A stretch of 64,000 nucleotides of DNA from an uncultured Saprospiraceae bacterium (GTDB lineage: Bacteria > Bacteroidota > Bacteroidia > Chitinophagales > Saprospiraceae): assembly GCA_938015435.1 (NCBI GenBank), contig CALLPN010000002.1, positions 1 through 64,000 on the forward strand, written 5' to 3'. Of the stretch, positions 16,424 to 26,937 are shown piece by piece. Position 1 is the stretch's first letter, and each line of letters opens with the position of its first letter. The notes under the pieces are model-generated. The model made no database searches. It was not told the DNA's origin and was given only the letters and a program-made list of their open reading frames with translations. The translations under genes and the position numbers were made by a program.

Positions 16424-18823
16424 TTAATTACGCAACGGTTTATTATTCATCAACATATACTGAATCCTCTCTTGCGTCTTCGGATTTTTCAACAACGCCA
16501 AAAATGCTTCACGTTCTAAATCTAAAAGATATTGTTCGCTAACTTTTTGCTCACTTGTCAAGTCTCCTCCACAAAGAATATATGCTACATGTCTCGATAC
16601 TTCTACATCATACTCTGACATATATTTACCTAGATAAAATTCATTAATCGCGGCATAGAGTGTAGATAAACCTGCACGACCCAATACATGTACTTTTTTC
16701 GGTACTGGAGGTGTGTATGCTTCTGCTAACTCAAGTACTTTTTTCTTAGCTTCGGATAATACTCTATCCGTATTTACTTCTACCTGATCTCTATGCCTAA
16801 GTAATGATCCATTATTAAATCCTTCATAACCTGAAGTAGCCACATTAGCAGTAGCGATCGATTTTAGTTTCTCTATGATAGTTGGAATCTTAGTATCTCC
16901 TTCGAAATATGATTCGCTGGCTCTCATGGCAAACTCCTTAGTACCACCTCCACCCGGGATGAGACCAACTCCTACTTCCACTAATCCGATATACGATTCT
17001 GCAGAGACTACTGCGGCATCTGTATGCATCAGCATTTCACATCCACCACCAAATACATATCCTTGCGTTGCCGTTACGACTGGAATTTTACTGTAACGCA
17101 TGGCCATATTTACTTGCTGAAATCCGTCAACCATATCGTTTAGCTTATCCATCTCACCTTGCATCGCTAACATACCTACTGCCATAAGATTAGCTCCTAC
17201 AGTAAAGTTTTTGGCATTGTTACCTAATACGATTCCTTTCCAATCGCCTTCTTCTGCAATCTTAAGTGTAGCCATCATTCCTTCTCCGATTCCTTCACCA
17301 ATGGCGTTGGCCTTAGAAGTAAATTCGAAGCATAAAACCTTATCACCGATATCGTGTACTGTACATTCACTATTTTTAAAGATAGCTTCTTGGTCTCTGT
17401 ACATATCAAGGATAATCATATCCTCAGTACCAGGCACTACTTTATAACTCTTGCTATCTATATCATAATATTTACGCTGACGATCTTCCACTTTATAGAA
17501 TGTAGTCGCACCACTCGCGATCATATCGTCCACCCAAGAAGGAATAGACTCTCCTAATGCTCTTGCTGCTTTTGCTCCATTTTCTACGCCAATCATATCC
17601 CAATACTCGAAAGGTCCATATCCCCATGCATATCCAGCTTTCATAGCATCATCGATACTGTATAAACCATCTGTAATCTCTGGAATACGATTAGACGCAT
17701 AAGCGAATAATCCAGCGAAATACTCTTGGTAGAATTTTCCACCCACAGTATCCATACCGATCATCATCTGCATACGCTTATCCATCAACTCCATTTTCTT
17801 AGCTACACCAAGAACATCCATACGAATCTTTTCGGATGGAGCATATTCTAGAGTATTAAGATTGAGTGCGTGGATAATACTCTTTCCTTTCTCGTCTCTT
17901 TCTTTTGTTTTTTTGTAAAATCCTTGACCCGTTTTATTTCCTAAAAACTTATTCTCCAAAAGGAAATTAACGTACGATGGTTGTTCGGCATCTTTAGTAG
18001 CCATCACGTACTCATCGTTAGGACAATTATCCATCACACCAGATCTTACCTTCTGACTTGTATCGAATCCAACCAAATCTAATAGTCTAAAACTACCAGT
18101 GCTTGGCCATCCGATAGCTGATCCAGTAAGCTTATCTACTGCTTCTATCTTAAGGTCATGCTTAAGAGTTAGTTCTGCGATCTTGTTTCCAGAAAAGAAA
18201 CCAATTCTATTGGCGATGAAGGCTGGTGTATCTTTACATAGCACTGTCTTCTTCCCTAAATATCTATCTCCATAATGCATCCAGAAGTCTACCACTGCTT
18301 GGTCAGTACCTGTATGAGGTATCACTTCGAAAAGCTTCATATATCTCGCAGGATTGAAAAAGTGTGTTCCACAGAAATTACTTCGGAAATCATCAGATCT
18401 ACCTTCGGCTAACATATGGATAGGTATTCCGGAGGTGTTAGAGGTAATCAGAGATCCCACTTTTCTGTACTTCTCTACTTTTTCGAATATAGATTGCTTG
18501 ATATCCAATCTCTCTATTACTACTTCTATGATCCAATCACAATCGGCGATCTTCTCCATATCATCATCAAAGTTACCTGTAGTAATTCTTGAGACGAATT
18601 TCTTGTCGTACAATGGAGCTGGCTTAGATTTGATAGCGGCCTTAAGTGACTTGTCCGCCATACTATTACGTACAGCTTTTTTGCCCTTATCCGCTTCAGA
18701 GATATCAAATGGTACGATATCAAGCATCAATACTTCTAATCCTACATTTGCCAAGTGACAGGCTATACCTGACCCCATGACTCCTGATCCAAGTACCGCT
18801 ACTTTGCTTATTCTTCTAGACAT
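16424..18823 (-). CDS. fadN: 3-hydroxyacyl-CoA dehydrogenase / enoyl-CoA hydratase, FadN type
   Basis: The 799-aa bifunctional enzyme hydrates enoyl-CoA and oxidises the 3-hydroxyacyl-CoA. Its domain order is dehydrogenase first: NAD-binding VLGSGVMGSGIACHLAN at residues 9-25, and FNPARYMKLFEVIPH near 156. A hydratase/isomerase domain follows at about 480-680 with GGGCEMLMHTDAAVV and GLIPGGGGTKEF. This is the order of Bacillus FadN, the reverse of E. coli FadB. It is first in a unit with the four-helix-bundle gene and fadA. No acyl-CoA dehydrogenase is adjacent. Automated pipelines may name it fadB. Confidence 0.92.
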   Translation of the reverse strand: MSRRISKVAVLGSGVMGSGIACHLANVGLEVLMLDIVPFDISEADKGKKAVRNSMADKSLKAAIKSKPAPLYDKKFVSRITTGNFDDDMEKIADCDWIIEVVIERLDIKQSIFEKVEKYRKVGSLITSNTSGIPIHMLAEGRSDDFRSNFCGTHFFNPARYMKLFEVIPHTGTDQAVVDFWMHYGDRYLGKKTVLCKDTPAFIANRIGFFSGNKIAELTLKHDLKIEAVDKLTGSAIGWPSTGSFRLLDLVGFDTSQKVRSGVMDNCPNDEYVMATKDAEQPSYVNFLLENKFLGNKTGQGFYKKTKERDEKGKSIIHALNLNTLEYAPSEKIRMDVLGVAKKMELMDKRMQMMIGMDTVGGKFYQEYFAGLFAYASNRIPEITDGLYSIDDAMKAGYAWGYGPFEYWDMIGVENGAKAARALGESIPSWVDDMIASGATTFYKVEDRQRKYYDIDSKSYKVVPGTEDMIILDMYRDQEAIFKNSECTVHDIGDKVLCFEFTSKANAIGEGIGEGMMATLKIAEEGDWKGIVLGNNAKNFTVGANLMAVGMLAMQGEMDKLNDMVDGFQQVNMAMRYSKIPVVTATQGYVFGGGCEMLMHTDAAVVSAESYIGLVEVGVGLIPGGGGTKEFAMRASESYFEGDTKIPTIIEKLKSIATANVATSGYEGFNNGSLLRHRDQVEVNTDRVLSEAKKKVLELAEAYTPPVPKKVHVLGRAGLSTLYAAINEFYLGKYMSEYDVEVSRHVAYILCGGDLTSEQKVSEQYLLDLEREAFLALLKNPKTQERIQYMLMNNKPLRN

Positions 18824-19183
18824 ATATGGTAGTTTGTTTTATTTCTTTTAATAATACTAGACATAGCCTTCAACGGCTTTTTTATCTGAATGTTTGATTC
18901 CAACGAACATCGGAGTAGCAATGAACATATAATCCGAGTTGTTCATATCATCTATCATCTTTCGATAGTTCTACTCTTAAAATCGCAAAAACTATACTCA
19001 AAGTTAAGAAAATGATTTTAAATGCCAATTCAAATGAAACCACTGCGATAAAACATCTATTAAAATTAACAGAATATTGCCGTTTTCGTTTCACATATCT
19101 AATTAACCTGGCTTCAAAAATGAAAAGGCGACTCTATGAGGAAGATTAATGAAAGATACAATGGGATTAAACCGAGCAACCTA
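18824..19183. other. Intergenic region upstream of fadN
   Basis: These 360 bases should contain the fadN promoter. The separated half-sites atgaac (18921-18926) and gttcat (18941-18946) form an inverted pair with 14-nt spacing that could be a regulator site, but this is weak. No gene was seen. Confidence 0.5.
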
Positions 19184-19936
19184 CTACTCAGCTACAAAAC
19201 TACTCTGTATCAACAAATTGACCCAATTGTCCTCACTCACAGCCATCATAGTGAAATTATAATCATTACCACTCACAAGCTCTGGATTAGGATCTAATGT
19301 AATATTGAGCACTACATTACTTGTATCATAGAATGTCCACTGCTTCTCATAAGTATATGTCCCTGAGACTAGATTTCCTTGATCATCGGATATCACTTGG
19401 AAATAGATTACATTTTCATCGATAGCTCCATCTTGCCATTCAAAGGTTACTGAGTCATCTTGAACATCAATAGCAACGAGATCAGAATTAACTTCTGTCG
19501 GCTTAGGGTTAGTTTTTATTCTTATCGGATCACTGATGTGCAAGTTACCTTCAGTAAGATAGGTGACTATAGCCATACGCTCTCCTTCAAATGACTCTCG
19601 ATTCCATCTTTGCAGGTAACCATTGAATAATGGACTTAAATCCAGATCTAAGAACCGATACTTACTAAAATTAAGTGAATCAGAAATATTATCTACCTCG
19701 TAATACTTAAATTCTGTAGCCCCTTCAACAGGGTAGAAATATATTGCTGTAGGTTCCTTTACAATACCATGCATGCCACCTTGTTTTCCTGCGGCGCAGG
19801 CTATAAGAAAGTCAGTTTCTCTATCTTCATTAAGCTGAATGTAATCCGATAGAACATTTTCGTCTAACGTAATTTTCATATCCTCTTGACAAGACATCAA
19901 TAAAAAACAGATTGCTATAATGAAATATTTGTCCAT
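19184..19936 (-). CDS. Lipoprotein of unknown function
   Basis: The 250-aa protein has a lipoprotein signal MDKYFIIAICFLLMSC with the lipobox cysteine at residue 16. The remainder is beta-rich with no recognised enzyme motif; the last ~110 residues (VNSDLVAIDVQDDSVTFEWQDGAID...) resemble a fibronectin/Ig-like beta-sandwich. It lies downstream of the giant T9SS gene on the same strand with a terminator and 185 nt between, so it is probably a separate unit. I do not recognise the family. Confidence 0.75.
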   Translation of the reverse strand: MDKYFIIAICFLLMSCQEDMKITLDENVLSDYIQLNEDRETDFLIACAAGKQGGMHGIVKEPTAIYFYPVEGATEFKYYEVDNISDSLNFSKYRFLDLDLSPLFNGYLQRWNRESFEGERMAIVTYLTEGNLHISDPIRIKTNPKPTEVNSDLVAIDVQDDSVTFEWQDGAIDENVIYFQVISDDQGNLVSGTYTYEKQWTFYDTSNVVLNITLDPNPELVSGNDYNFTMMAVSEDNWVNLLIQSSFVAE

Positions 19937-20060
19937 AATACAAAGGAACTTGATCCTAGCAAAAGAATCAAATTTATTGCTACAAATAAAACTTAAGTAT
20001 CTTGACTTTGTGAATCACCTAATAATTATTTAAATTAATAAATAGATGTCAATCCAATAA

Positions 20061-20096
20061 AACGGCTGAATTCGCATGAAGCAAAATTCAACCGTT
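20061..20096 (-). terminator. Terminator after the 1392-aa T9SS gene
   Basis: A stem of 12 pairs with one mismatch (aacggctgaatt / aattcaaccgtt) and a 12-nt loop lies 26 nt beyond the stop. On the minus strand it is followed by a short TTTTATT tract. Confidence 0.65.
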
Positions 20097-20121
20097 AATC
20101 ACTTTCTTATTTTTCATTGAC

Positions 20122-23100
20122 TTATAGTTTCACCAACTTAAAAGCGGTACTACTTGATAAATTATTATCTATGAGCTTAATAATATAAATTCCAGAATTA
20201 ACATTTTCTAGATCTATTGACATCCTTCCGTTTGCCGTAGATTGACTCATGATATATTGCCCGTTAGTATTATACATCTCTATACTGAACGACTCTCCTT
20301 CATAATTTACATTAACTCTATCAAAAGCAGGATTAGGAATTACTTTAATCTCATTTCCTTCTATATCCAACGTAGAAGTACTCAAATCACTGCCATCGCA
20401 ATCTTCATCTATACCATTGTCAGGAATATCTATAGCATTAGGATTGATTTCTGGATTTTGGTCATTGCAATCATCTATAGAATAGAAGCCATCCATATCT
20501 ACATCCTTATAAAGGGTATTTGATGTAGTATTGGTTATTATTGGAGGGTTAAGATCAAAATAAATACTTGCAGAATTATTTACCATGATTCCCTCAGCAG
20601 CATCTTCGTTTACAGCAATCTTATAACTTACATAACCTTTGCTGGCCGCACTATCCTGCGCTGCCGGTAATAGATCTATATTATCAAATATAAATCGAAG
20701 TACTTGATCATTCAACACACTAACAGAAAGATGGTCTTCATGACTACTGCTCAAATATTTAAATGTCATAATGTCAAATGCCGTATCTAATGTATCCAAT
20801 ATGATTACTTTAGTAGCAGGTCCATTACCCAAGTTTTGGAATCTGATGGTATAATAATATTCTTCATCAATATTACTGTACTCTTCCGCGTCAGAAGGTA
20901 AAACTGCCTTATCATTTGGATCATAAGAACATAGAAGTTCATCAGAAATATCATAATGTGCTATCTCGGAATCCGGATTTTCATCTAATGTAGTATACGA
21001 TCTATACTCTAAAATTTCCCCAATTGGCACAACAGGCGGACCAGGTATTGTTACTTTCAATTGTCTTTGAAAAACACTAGAAGGTGGCAAATCTGTATAA
21101 TTCCATCCCATCAAATAATCTCCTATCATGACATCTGGTTCCGCATCTAACTGATCGGCAACCGCCATATTTTCATCTAATTCAAACCATAAAACCCCGC
21201 TTTCTGGAAGGATTCCAGAGTTTGTAATATTCACAGTAAATATTTCATCGGTGTTACATGTTAAATTACCATGTCCAATATATGTCTCTAAACTATCGAC
21301 AGAATCTAAAAATTTTAGTCCCCAAATTATAGTATCAACAAACGGCTCGTAACCCACTTCAACATCGTAACTATTCGGCATTGTGGTTACTTCATAATCG
21401 AATCCATTCAATACCAAATCAAAAGTATATTCTCCTGCGTTAAGTGATACTCCATTTATATTATTTGTGATCGAAAATAAAGCATTTTCCGAATCTACAA
21501 ATACACTATAGTTATGAATGAGGAGTTCATCTCCGTTATAAATTCCATCTTCAACATCATCAAAAAATACTAATGTTGGGATCAACTGTTCGCTGCAATT
21601 CGATGCATTATCAACTTCGATATCTATACACGCTTCATCGACACATGACCCATTGGTTACAGTGACACAGTAATTTGTAGATTGTGTAGGAGACACATTA
21701 ATTGTATTTGTTGTCTCTCCCGTAGACCAGAGATATATCCCATTGTCAACATTGGATGCACTAATCGTTATAGTTTGATCTAGACATATATCGGTTTCAG
21801 AACTTGATACACTCACAGAAATCTCATCTCTGACATCCACCGTGATACATTCTACTCTTTCACAGATATCATCTACTATAGTAACACAGTATGTTGTTGA
21901 GTCCGCAGGACTTACTGTAATAGAACCAGTTAAGTCTCCAGTATCCCAGATATATTGAGAGTTCACATCACCTGTACTTGCGGTAAGTACAATACTTTCG
22001 CCAAGACAAATTGGCACTACGTATTCATTAGTCACATTAGTATTAGATATATTCACTTGAGTACAAGCTACTTCTATACATCCATTACTGGTTACTGTTA
22101 CACAATACTCTGTATTCTGATTTATTACGCTATTAATAATACCTGTCACTTCACCTGTACTCCAATTATATTGCGCATCAAGATCTTGAGGTGAAATCAA
22201 AACTGCAAGATCAATAGTCTCACCATTACAAGCCACTGATGGTGCAATGAATTCTAATTGAGGAATTGGGTGGATCGTAACTTCTAATAAAGTTTCGATA
22301 AATACACAAACATCAACACCTACTTCTGCAGATAAAACATACTTCTGAACTTGTGCCACTGTAATATCATCCGATAAAGTAAGTTCATCTGTAATACTTC
22401 CAACTCCTTGATCAAACGTATACGCATTTGCCCCTGATATATTTGGATTATCAAGTGGTGTAACTGTAATCTGCGAAGGGCTACCGTCTTGCGTAGATAG
22501 ATCCACTAGAATCTCATCAGACCCACAAATCTCAATACTTCCAGGAGTGGCAACAACCGCTGTACCCACATTACAATTAATTTCCCAATTGGGTCCCATT
22601 ATCGAAGGATCAATTATACATGGATTATCTTCCCAGCATCCTGTAACAGCGTCAGATGTAGTTTGAATAGAAATACTTAAATCCCTATTTTCATTACAAT
22701 TTTGATCAGGTATTCCATCACCATTTTCATCAGTAAATGCCTTTGTAGTCAGAAAAAAACAAAAGTTAAGATCTACATTCACTCCTCCAGAAACGCCATA
22801 ATTTTCTACCGGTATACAAGAGTCATTAATACATGTTGTACTGCCACCATTTGAATTTGAAAACCATCCACTAGGCACATCTGACCCTGCTAACAAAGGA
22901 CCTTCACAAGGACAGTTGGGGTCGCATGCAGTATTACACAATTGCATGACCCCATCAACATTAGTATACGTACATAGATTAGGCAAATCATAAATGGATG
23001 TGGTAGTAGCACAAGGTCCTTCTGAATCAATCCACTCCCAATTTCCTCCCAGATCAATCGACTCAAAATCAGCGATCTCTAAATCCCATCCATTACCAAA

Positions 23101-24300
23101 AGTAGGTATCAAACCATGCAACCAATCATTACCAGAACCGGCAGTATTATAATTAAAATTGATGCAGATTTCTACTTCTTGACCTGGACAAAAATTTTGA
23201 TAATCTTCTAATTGTACTTCTTCACTATCGATAAATGCTGTAAAATCACCATTCCCACAGTCAAAAGCATTGTCACCGCTACATGCTATGCATCCAATAG
23301 AAGACGCATAATTAATAGAAAAATTAGGATCCTCTATTTCTCCAAGTGCCGTAATAGCTATCCAATAGGTTGCAGGATTACCAGTAGAATCCTGTACAAT
23401 GGGCACAGTAAGATAAATATCATCTAAATCAGCAGTGCCACAAGGTATTGCTGGGTTTGGTGCTGGCTCAGGATCTTCTACATTGATCATATCACCACAA
23501 GATCCTGTGGTGGATTGCCAGATAGACCAAGATACATCAAAACCATCGGCCTCTACTTCCGTAAGTAACACAGACGCTTGATCAGAATCTATATCAATTT
23601 GATACCAAACAGTTGGTCCCATATCGCTGAAACATGCGATATACTGATCCTCTGGACATGCGAAATCTAAACATCCCTCTATAGACAATATGTTTTCTCC
23701 AGATTCGCAATTGACAGGTGTTTGTGTGGTCAACACTTCTGCATCAATACATTGATCAGCAGCACAATCTGAATTCCTTTCTGTAATTGCGATCGAAAAT
23801 TCACCGCAATCATTATCAGCAGAGCCAACTTTGATATAATAAACAAGCGTCGGATCACATAACGCCACTGTTATTTCGACAAAAAGTTGCGCGCAAGATG
23901 ATTCGATTAGAATAAGCTGATTTGGAGCGGTAACGCCTCCAGCAATTGAACTAGAATATAACTCTACAGTCATATTACCACTAATAGCCATTCCTGTTGG
24001 GTCTACATTCACATTAAAACCCTCAAAACCTACTGTAGGCACAAATGAATACCAAACAGCATTTTCATCAGATACTCCACCACATTCAAAATTAGCCCAA
24101 TCGGCAGTCGGATCATCCGTACTTCCAATTGCACAACATGTAGTACCTGAGTGTGATGTAGCCAAATCCCATGGACCTATGTTATCAGCGTCCACGTATG
24201 GACTATCATTAATTGGATAATCCATAGTATCACCACATTGTGCTGATACATATGTAGTCATTAATAGGCAAACACTTAGTTGAACTAGTTTTGCAATCAT
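20122..24300 (-). CDS. Giant secreted T9SS protein with Cys-paired Ig-like repeats and MopE-type motif
   Basis: The 1392-aa protein has a signal peptide ending ...TTYVSAQ. Its first ~600 residues are cysteine-rich. About 690-960 contains at least three tandem Ig-like units of ~80 residues with the pattern Y.W.TG...I.V....YCVTV...C....C. It then has an acidic beta region and the CSYDPNDKAVLP domain shared with the protein at 12131-14572. A metal-binding segment, DVDMDGFYSIDDCNDQNP...DEDCDGSD, as in MopE-like proteins, precedes a T9SS C-terminal tail (VIPNPAFDRVNVNYEG...). It is probably a calcium-stabilised surface adhesin or structural protein. Disulphides are expected outside the cytoplasm. 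Confidence 0.87.
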   Translation of the reverse strand: MIAKLVQLSVCLLMTTYVSAQCGDTMDYPINDSPYVDADNIGPWDLATSHSGTTCCAIGSTDDPTADWANFECGGVSDENAVWYSFVPTVGFEGFNVNVDPTGMAISGNMTVELYSSSIAGGVTAPNQLILIESSCAQLFVEITVALCDPTLVYYIKVGSADNDCGEFSIAITERNSDCAADQCIDAEVLTTQTPVNCESGENILSIEGCLDFACPEDQYIACFSDMGPTVWYQIDIDSDQASVLLTEVEADGFDVSWSIWQSTTGSCGDMINVEDPEPAPNPAIPCGTADLDDIYLTVPIVQDSTGNPATYWIAITALGEIEDPNFSINYASSIGCIACSGDNAFDCGNGDFTAFIDSEEVQLEDYQNFCPGQEVEICINFNYNTAGSGNDWLHGLIPTFGNGWDLEIADFESIDLGGNWEWIDSEGPCATTTSIYDLPNLCTYTNVDGVMQLCNTACDPNCPCEGPLLAGSDVPSGWFSNSNGGSTTCINDSCIPVENYGVSGGVNVDLNFCFFLTTKAFTDENGDGIPDQNCNENRDLSISIQTTSDAVTGCWEDNPCIIDPSIMGPNWEINCNVGTAVVATPGSIEICGSDEILVDLSTQDGSPSQITVTPLDNPNISGANAYTFDQGVGSITDELTLSDDITVAQVQKYVLSAEVGVDVCVFIETLLEVTIHPIPQLEFIAPSVACNGETIDLAVLISPQDLDAQYNWSTGEVTGIINSVINQNTEYCVTVTSNGCIEVACTQVNISNTNVTNEYVVPICLGESIVLTASTGDVNSQYIWDTGDLTGSITVSPADSTTYCVTIVDDICERVECITVDVRDEISVSVSSSETDICLDQTITISASNVDNGIYLWSTGETTNTINVSPTQSTNYCVTVTNGSCVDEACIDIEVDNASNCSEQLIPTLVFFDDVEDGIYNGDELLIHNYSVFVDSENALFSITNNINGVSLNAGEYTFDLVLNGFDYEVTTMPNSYDVEVGYEPFVDTIIWGLKFLDSVDSLETYIGHGNLTCNTDEIFTVNITNSGILPESGVLWFELDENMAVADQLDAEPDVMIGDYLMGWNYTDLPPSSVFQRQLKVTIPGPPVVPIGEILEYRSYTTLDENPDSEIAHYDISDELLCSYDPNDKAVLPSDAEEYSNIDEEYYYTIRFQNLGNGPATKVIILDTLDTAFDIMTFKYLSSSHEDHLSVSVLNDQVLRFIFDNIDLLPAAQDSAASKGYVSYKIAVNEDAAEGIMVNNSASIYFDLNPPIITNTTSNTLYKDVDMDGFYSIDDCNDQNPEINPNAIDIPDNGIDEDCDGSDLSTSTLDIEGNEIKVIPNPAFDRVNVNYEGESFSIEMYNTNGQYIMSQSTANGRMSIDLENVNSGIYIIKLIDNNLSSSTAFKLVKL

Positions 24301-24403
24301 AATTGTTTGGTTTATTTTATTTAAATACCTACTAAAAAGTAAAGCGCTTTAAAGATATTTTGCTTTGTAAATTAAGAAATAATAATGGATTGATGGTAAT
24401 CCT

Positions 24404-24411
24404 TACCTTTG
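24404..24411 (+). promoter_or_regulatory. Candidate -7 element (TACCTTTG) for paaGHI
   Basis: TACCTTTG matches TAnnTTTG and lies 25 nt before the paaG start, a good distance for a short leader. No clear -33 box was found at the usual spacing. Confidence 0.45.
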
Positions 24412-24436
24412 GAAACTTAATACCAAAATATACTAA

Positions 24437-25213
24437 ATGTCAGTACTACTCACAGAAATAGATAATGGAGTGTTATACATCACACTCAATAGACCAGATA
24501 AATATAATAGTGGCACGCAAGAGATGGCCTTTGCTTTTCATAAGGCACTAGATGAAGCTAGTTCTAATGATGACGTCAGAGCAGTTTATATCACTGGTGC
24601 TGGAAAAGCATTCTGTGCAGGTCAAGATCTTGGAGAAATCGTAGATCCCAATGGCCCAGAACTACCAAGCATAGTAAAAGATCATTACAACCCTACCATC
24701 GAGCGTATCCGTAGTTTACAAAAGCCTGTGGTAGCAGCAGTCAATGGTGTCGCTGCCGGAGCAGGAGCTAATATTGCCTTAGCTTGTGATGTAGTTGTAG
24801 CGAGTGAAGCGGCAAGTTTTATCCAAGCATTTAGTAAGATTGGATTGATTCCTGATAGTGGAGGTACATTTACACTTCCACGTTTGATCGGATTACAAAG
24901 AGCTAGTGCACTCATGATGTTAGGTGATAAAATATCTGCCGCAGATGCTCTTCAGATGGGTATGCTTTATAAAGTTTTCCCTGTAGATACATTTGAAGAA
25001 GAGAGTAAAAAAATTGCTCATAAATTAGCAAAAATGCCTACCAAGGCATTAGGTATGACCAAGACGCTTCTTAATGAATCGATGACCAATACCATGACAC
25101 AACAGCTTGCACTCGAAGGAAGATATCAAGAGCTAGCTAGTCACTCTGTAGATTATAAAGAAGGTGTCAATGCATTTTTAGAAAAAAGAAAACCGACCTT
25201 CAAAGGGAAATAG
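24437..25213 (+). CDS. paaG: PaaG-like enoyl-CoA hydratase/isomerase
   Basis: The 258-aa crotonase-fold protein has the oxyanion-hole segments [15 protein letters not shown] (about 55-69) and [20 protein letters not shown] (about 101-120). [17 protein letters not shown] (about 137-153) carries the Asp typical of PaaG. PaaG isomerises ring-1,2-epoxyphenylacetyl-CoA to the oxepin and is a ring-opening step of aerobic phenylacetate degradation. It is the first of a three-gene unit paaG-paaH-paaI, with 2 nt between its stop and the next start. A general enoyl-CoA hydratase role is the alternative, since the ring-epoxidase genes are not in the window. Confidence 0.85.
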   Translation: MSVLLTEIDNGVLYITLNRPDKYNSGTQEMAFAFHKALDEASSNDDVRAVYITGAGKAFCAGQDLGEIVDPNGPELPSIVKDHYNPTIERIRSLQKPVVAAVNGVAAGAGANIALACDVVVASEAASFIQAFSKIGLIPDSGGTFTLPRLIGLQRASALMMLGDKISAADALQMGMLYKVFPVDTFEEESKKIAHKLAKMPTKALGMTKTLLNESMTNTMTQQLALEGRYQELASHSVDYKEGVNAFLEKRKPTFKGK

Positions 25214-25215
25214 AA

Positions 25216-26358
25216 ATGAGTAATACAGTAGGAATAATAGGAGCAGGAGCTATGGGCTCAGGGATAGCACAAGTAGCCGCGCAAGCAGGTTGGGAAGTAG
25301 TGCTGATAGATACGCAGCAAGAGTCGCTTACTCGATCTAGAGACAAATTACTCAAGATCCTCAATCGATTAGTTGAGAAAGGTAGATTGACTGATATGGA
25401 TACCAAAGCTATATTTGGAAGGATCCATTATGCGACCGATCAAAGTGCGCTCAAAGATTGTAATCTGATCATAGAAGCGATCATTGAAAATCTTGATATC
25501 AAGAAAAAAGTACTTACTGGAATAGAAACTTTAGTAGGACCAGATACTATTATAGCTACTAATACTTCTTCTCTTTCTGTAACGGAAATAGCTAGTGCGA
25601 TGGAGCGGCCTCATCAGGTATGCGGCATTCACTTTTTTAATCCTGCACCATTGATGAAACTTGTAGAAATTGTACCTGCTGTACAGACATCTCTCGAGAT
25701 TACCAGTAAAGCAAAATCTATCATAGATTCATGGGGGAAAATTACAGTCATCGCCAAAGACACTCCAGGATTCATAGTGAATAAAGTCGCTCGACCTTTC
25801 TACAGTGAAGGCATGAGAATATTAGAAGAAGGTATCGCAGATGTATCTACAATTGACTGGGCCATGACTGAGATTGGCGGCTTCCGTATGGGACCATTTA
25901 CACTGACAGATTACATCGGCCATGATGTCAATTATAAAGTAACAGAATCAGTATGGAAATCATTTTATTATGATCCTCGTTACCGTCCAGCTTTCGCTCA
26001 AAAATCTTTAGTTCAGGCTGGATATTTAGGACGGAAAACTGGAAAAGGATTTTACGATTATGCGGAAGGTGCAACAAATCCTGAAGCCAATAAAGATGAA
26101 AAATTAGGGAAAGAAATCCTGAATCGAATCATCTGCATGCTGATCAACGAAGCAGCCGACACCGTTTATATGGGTATCTGTTCTGAGGATGATGTAGAGA
26201 TCGCAATGACCAAAGGAGTCAACTATCCAAAAGGATTATTGGCTTGGGGCAAAGAAATAGGATATGCCAATGTAGTGAAGACATTGGATGATTTATATAA
26301 TCACTATCATGAAGAAAGATATAGAGTTTGTCCTTGGCTGAGGAAAGCTGCGCTTTAG
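25216..26358 (+). CDS. paaH: 3-hydroxyacyl-CoA dehydrogenase (PaaH/PaaC-like)
   Basis: The 380-aa NAD-dependent enzyme has [20 protein letters not shown] at residues 5-24 as the nucleotide-binding turn and [17 protein letters not shown] near 139 in the catalytic domain. It also has [18 protein letters not shown], and a second C-terminal helical domain (about 290-380). It would oxidise 3-hydroxyadipyl-CoA in phenylacetate catabolism. It is shorter than E. coli PaaH (about 475 aa). It starts 2 nt after paaG and is followed by paaI after 31 nt. It could also serve short-chain beta-oxidation. Confidence 0.87.
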   Translation: MSNTVGIIGAGAMGSGIAQVAAQAGWEVVLIDTQQESLTRSRDKLLKILNRLVEKGRLTDMDTKAIFGRIHYATDQSALKDCNLIIEAIIENLDIKKKVLTGIETLVGPDTIIATNTSSLSVTEIASAMERPHQVCGIHFFNPAPLMKLVEIVPAVQTSLEITSKAKSIIDSWGKITVIAKDTPGFIVNKVARPFYSEGMRILEEGIADVSTIDWAMTEIGGFRMGPFTLTDYIGHDVNYKVTESVWKSFYYDPRYRPAFAQKSLVQAGYLGRKTGKGFYDYAEGATNPEANKDEKLGKEILNRIICMLINEAADTVYMGICSEDDVEIAMTKGVNYPKGLLAWGKEIGYANVVKTLDDLYNHYHEERYRVCPWLRKAAL

Positions 26359-26389
26359 ATTTAAAAAAATTTAGAAAATTAAACATACT

Positions 26390-26803
26390 ATGCCAACGCC
26401 ATCAGATATAGTTAAAACTAGAATGTATGAAAACGATGCTTTTTCTAAGTGGCTCGGCATAGAAATACTTGATATCAGCCAAGGCTACGCTAAAGTCAAC
26501 ATGATCGTCAGAGAAGAAATGACCAATGGTTTTAAGATCGCTCATGGAGGCATTAGTTACTCACTTGCCGATAGTGCATTTGCATTCGCTTCTAATAGCT
26601 GGGGAGAGCAAGCTGTATCTATCGAAACTTCCATCTCACACACTCGACCTGTCAATATTGGTGACGTATTGACTGCGGAAACAAGTTTGGAAAACAGATC
26701 AAAGCGACTAGCTATATACAATGTAAGAGTGACCAATCAGGACAATAAAGTAGTAGCTCTATTTAAAGGAACAGTATTTCACACTGGGAAAGAATGGGAG
26801 TGA
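26390..26803 (+). CDS. paaI: PaaI-type acyl-CoA thioesterase
   Basis: The 137-aa hot-dog protein contains KIAHGGISYSLADSAFAFASNSWG, matching PaaI with the conserved HGG and catalytic Asp, then SIETSISHTRPVNIGDVLTAE. PaaI hydrolyses stalled ring-hydroxylated phenylacetyl-CoA esters and frees CoA. It is the last gene of the paaGHI unit. Its place beside paaG and paaH supports the phenylacetate assignment more than a generic thioesterase. Confidence 0.88.
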   Translation: MPTPSDIVKTRMYENDAFSKWLGIEILDISQGYAKVNMIVREEMTNGFKIAHGGISYSLADSAFAFASNSWGEQAVSIETSISHTRPVNIGDVLTAETSLENRSKRLAIYNVRVTNQDNKVVALFKGTVFHTGKEWE

Positions 26804-26890
26804 TTGAAAGATGAAAAAGAACGAGCGATAGAGAGATAAAGGGATTGAAAGAGCACTATCTCGAAAAAAACAAATCTGTAAATGTCCTAT

Positions 26891-26934
26891 CTCAAAGCGT
26901 AGCGATTCTCATGCTCTCGAAGCGTAGCGAGTCT
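26891..26934. repeat. Short direct repeat with aagcgtagcga core
   Basis: Two 19-bp copies (26891-26909 and 26916-26934) differ at two positions and share aagcgtagcga. They lie between the convergent paaI and polyprenyl synthase genes, just before the stop codon of the latter. Confidence 0.6.
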
Positions 26935-26937
26935 TAC

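Noticed and set aside
18866..18894. Plus-strand terminator hairpin agccttcaacggct plus T run
   Set aside because: The four-pair stem is short and no plus-strand gene precedes it.
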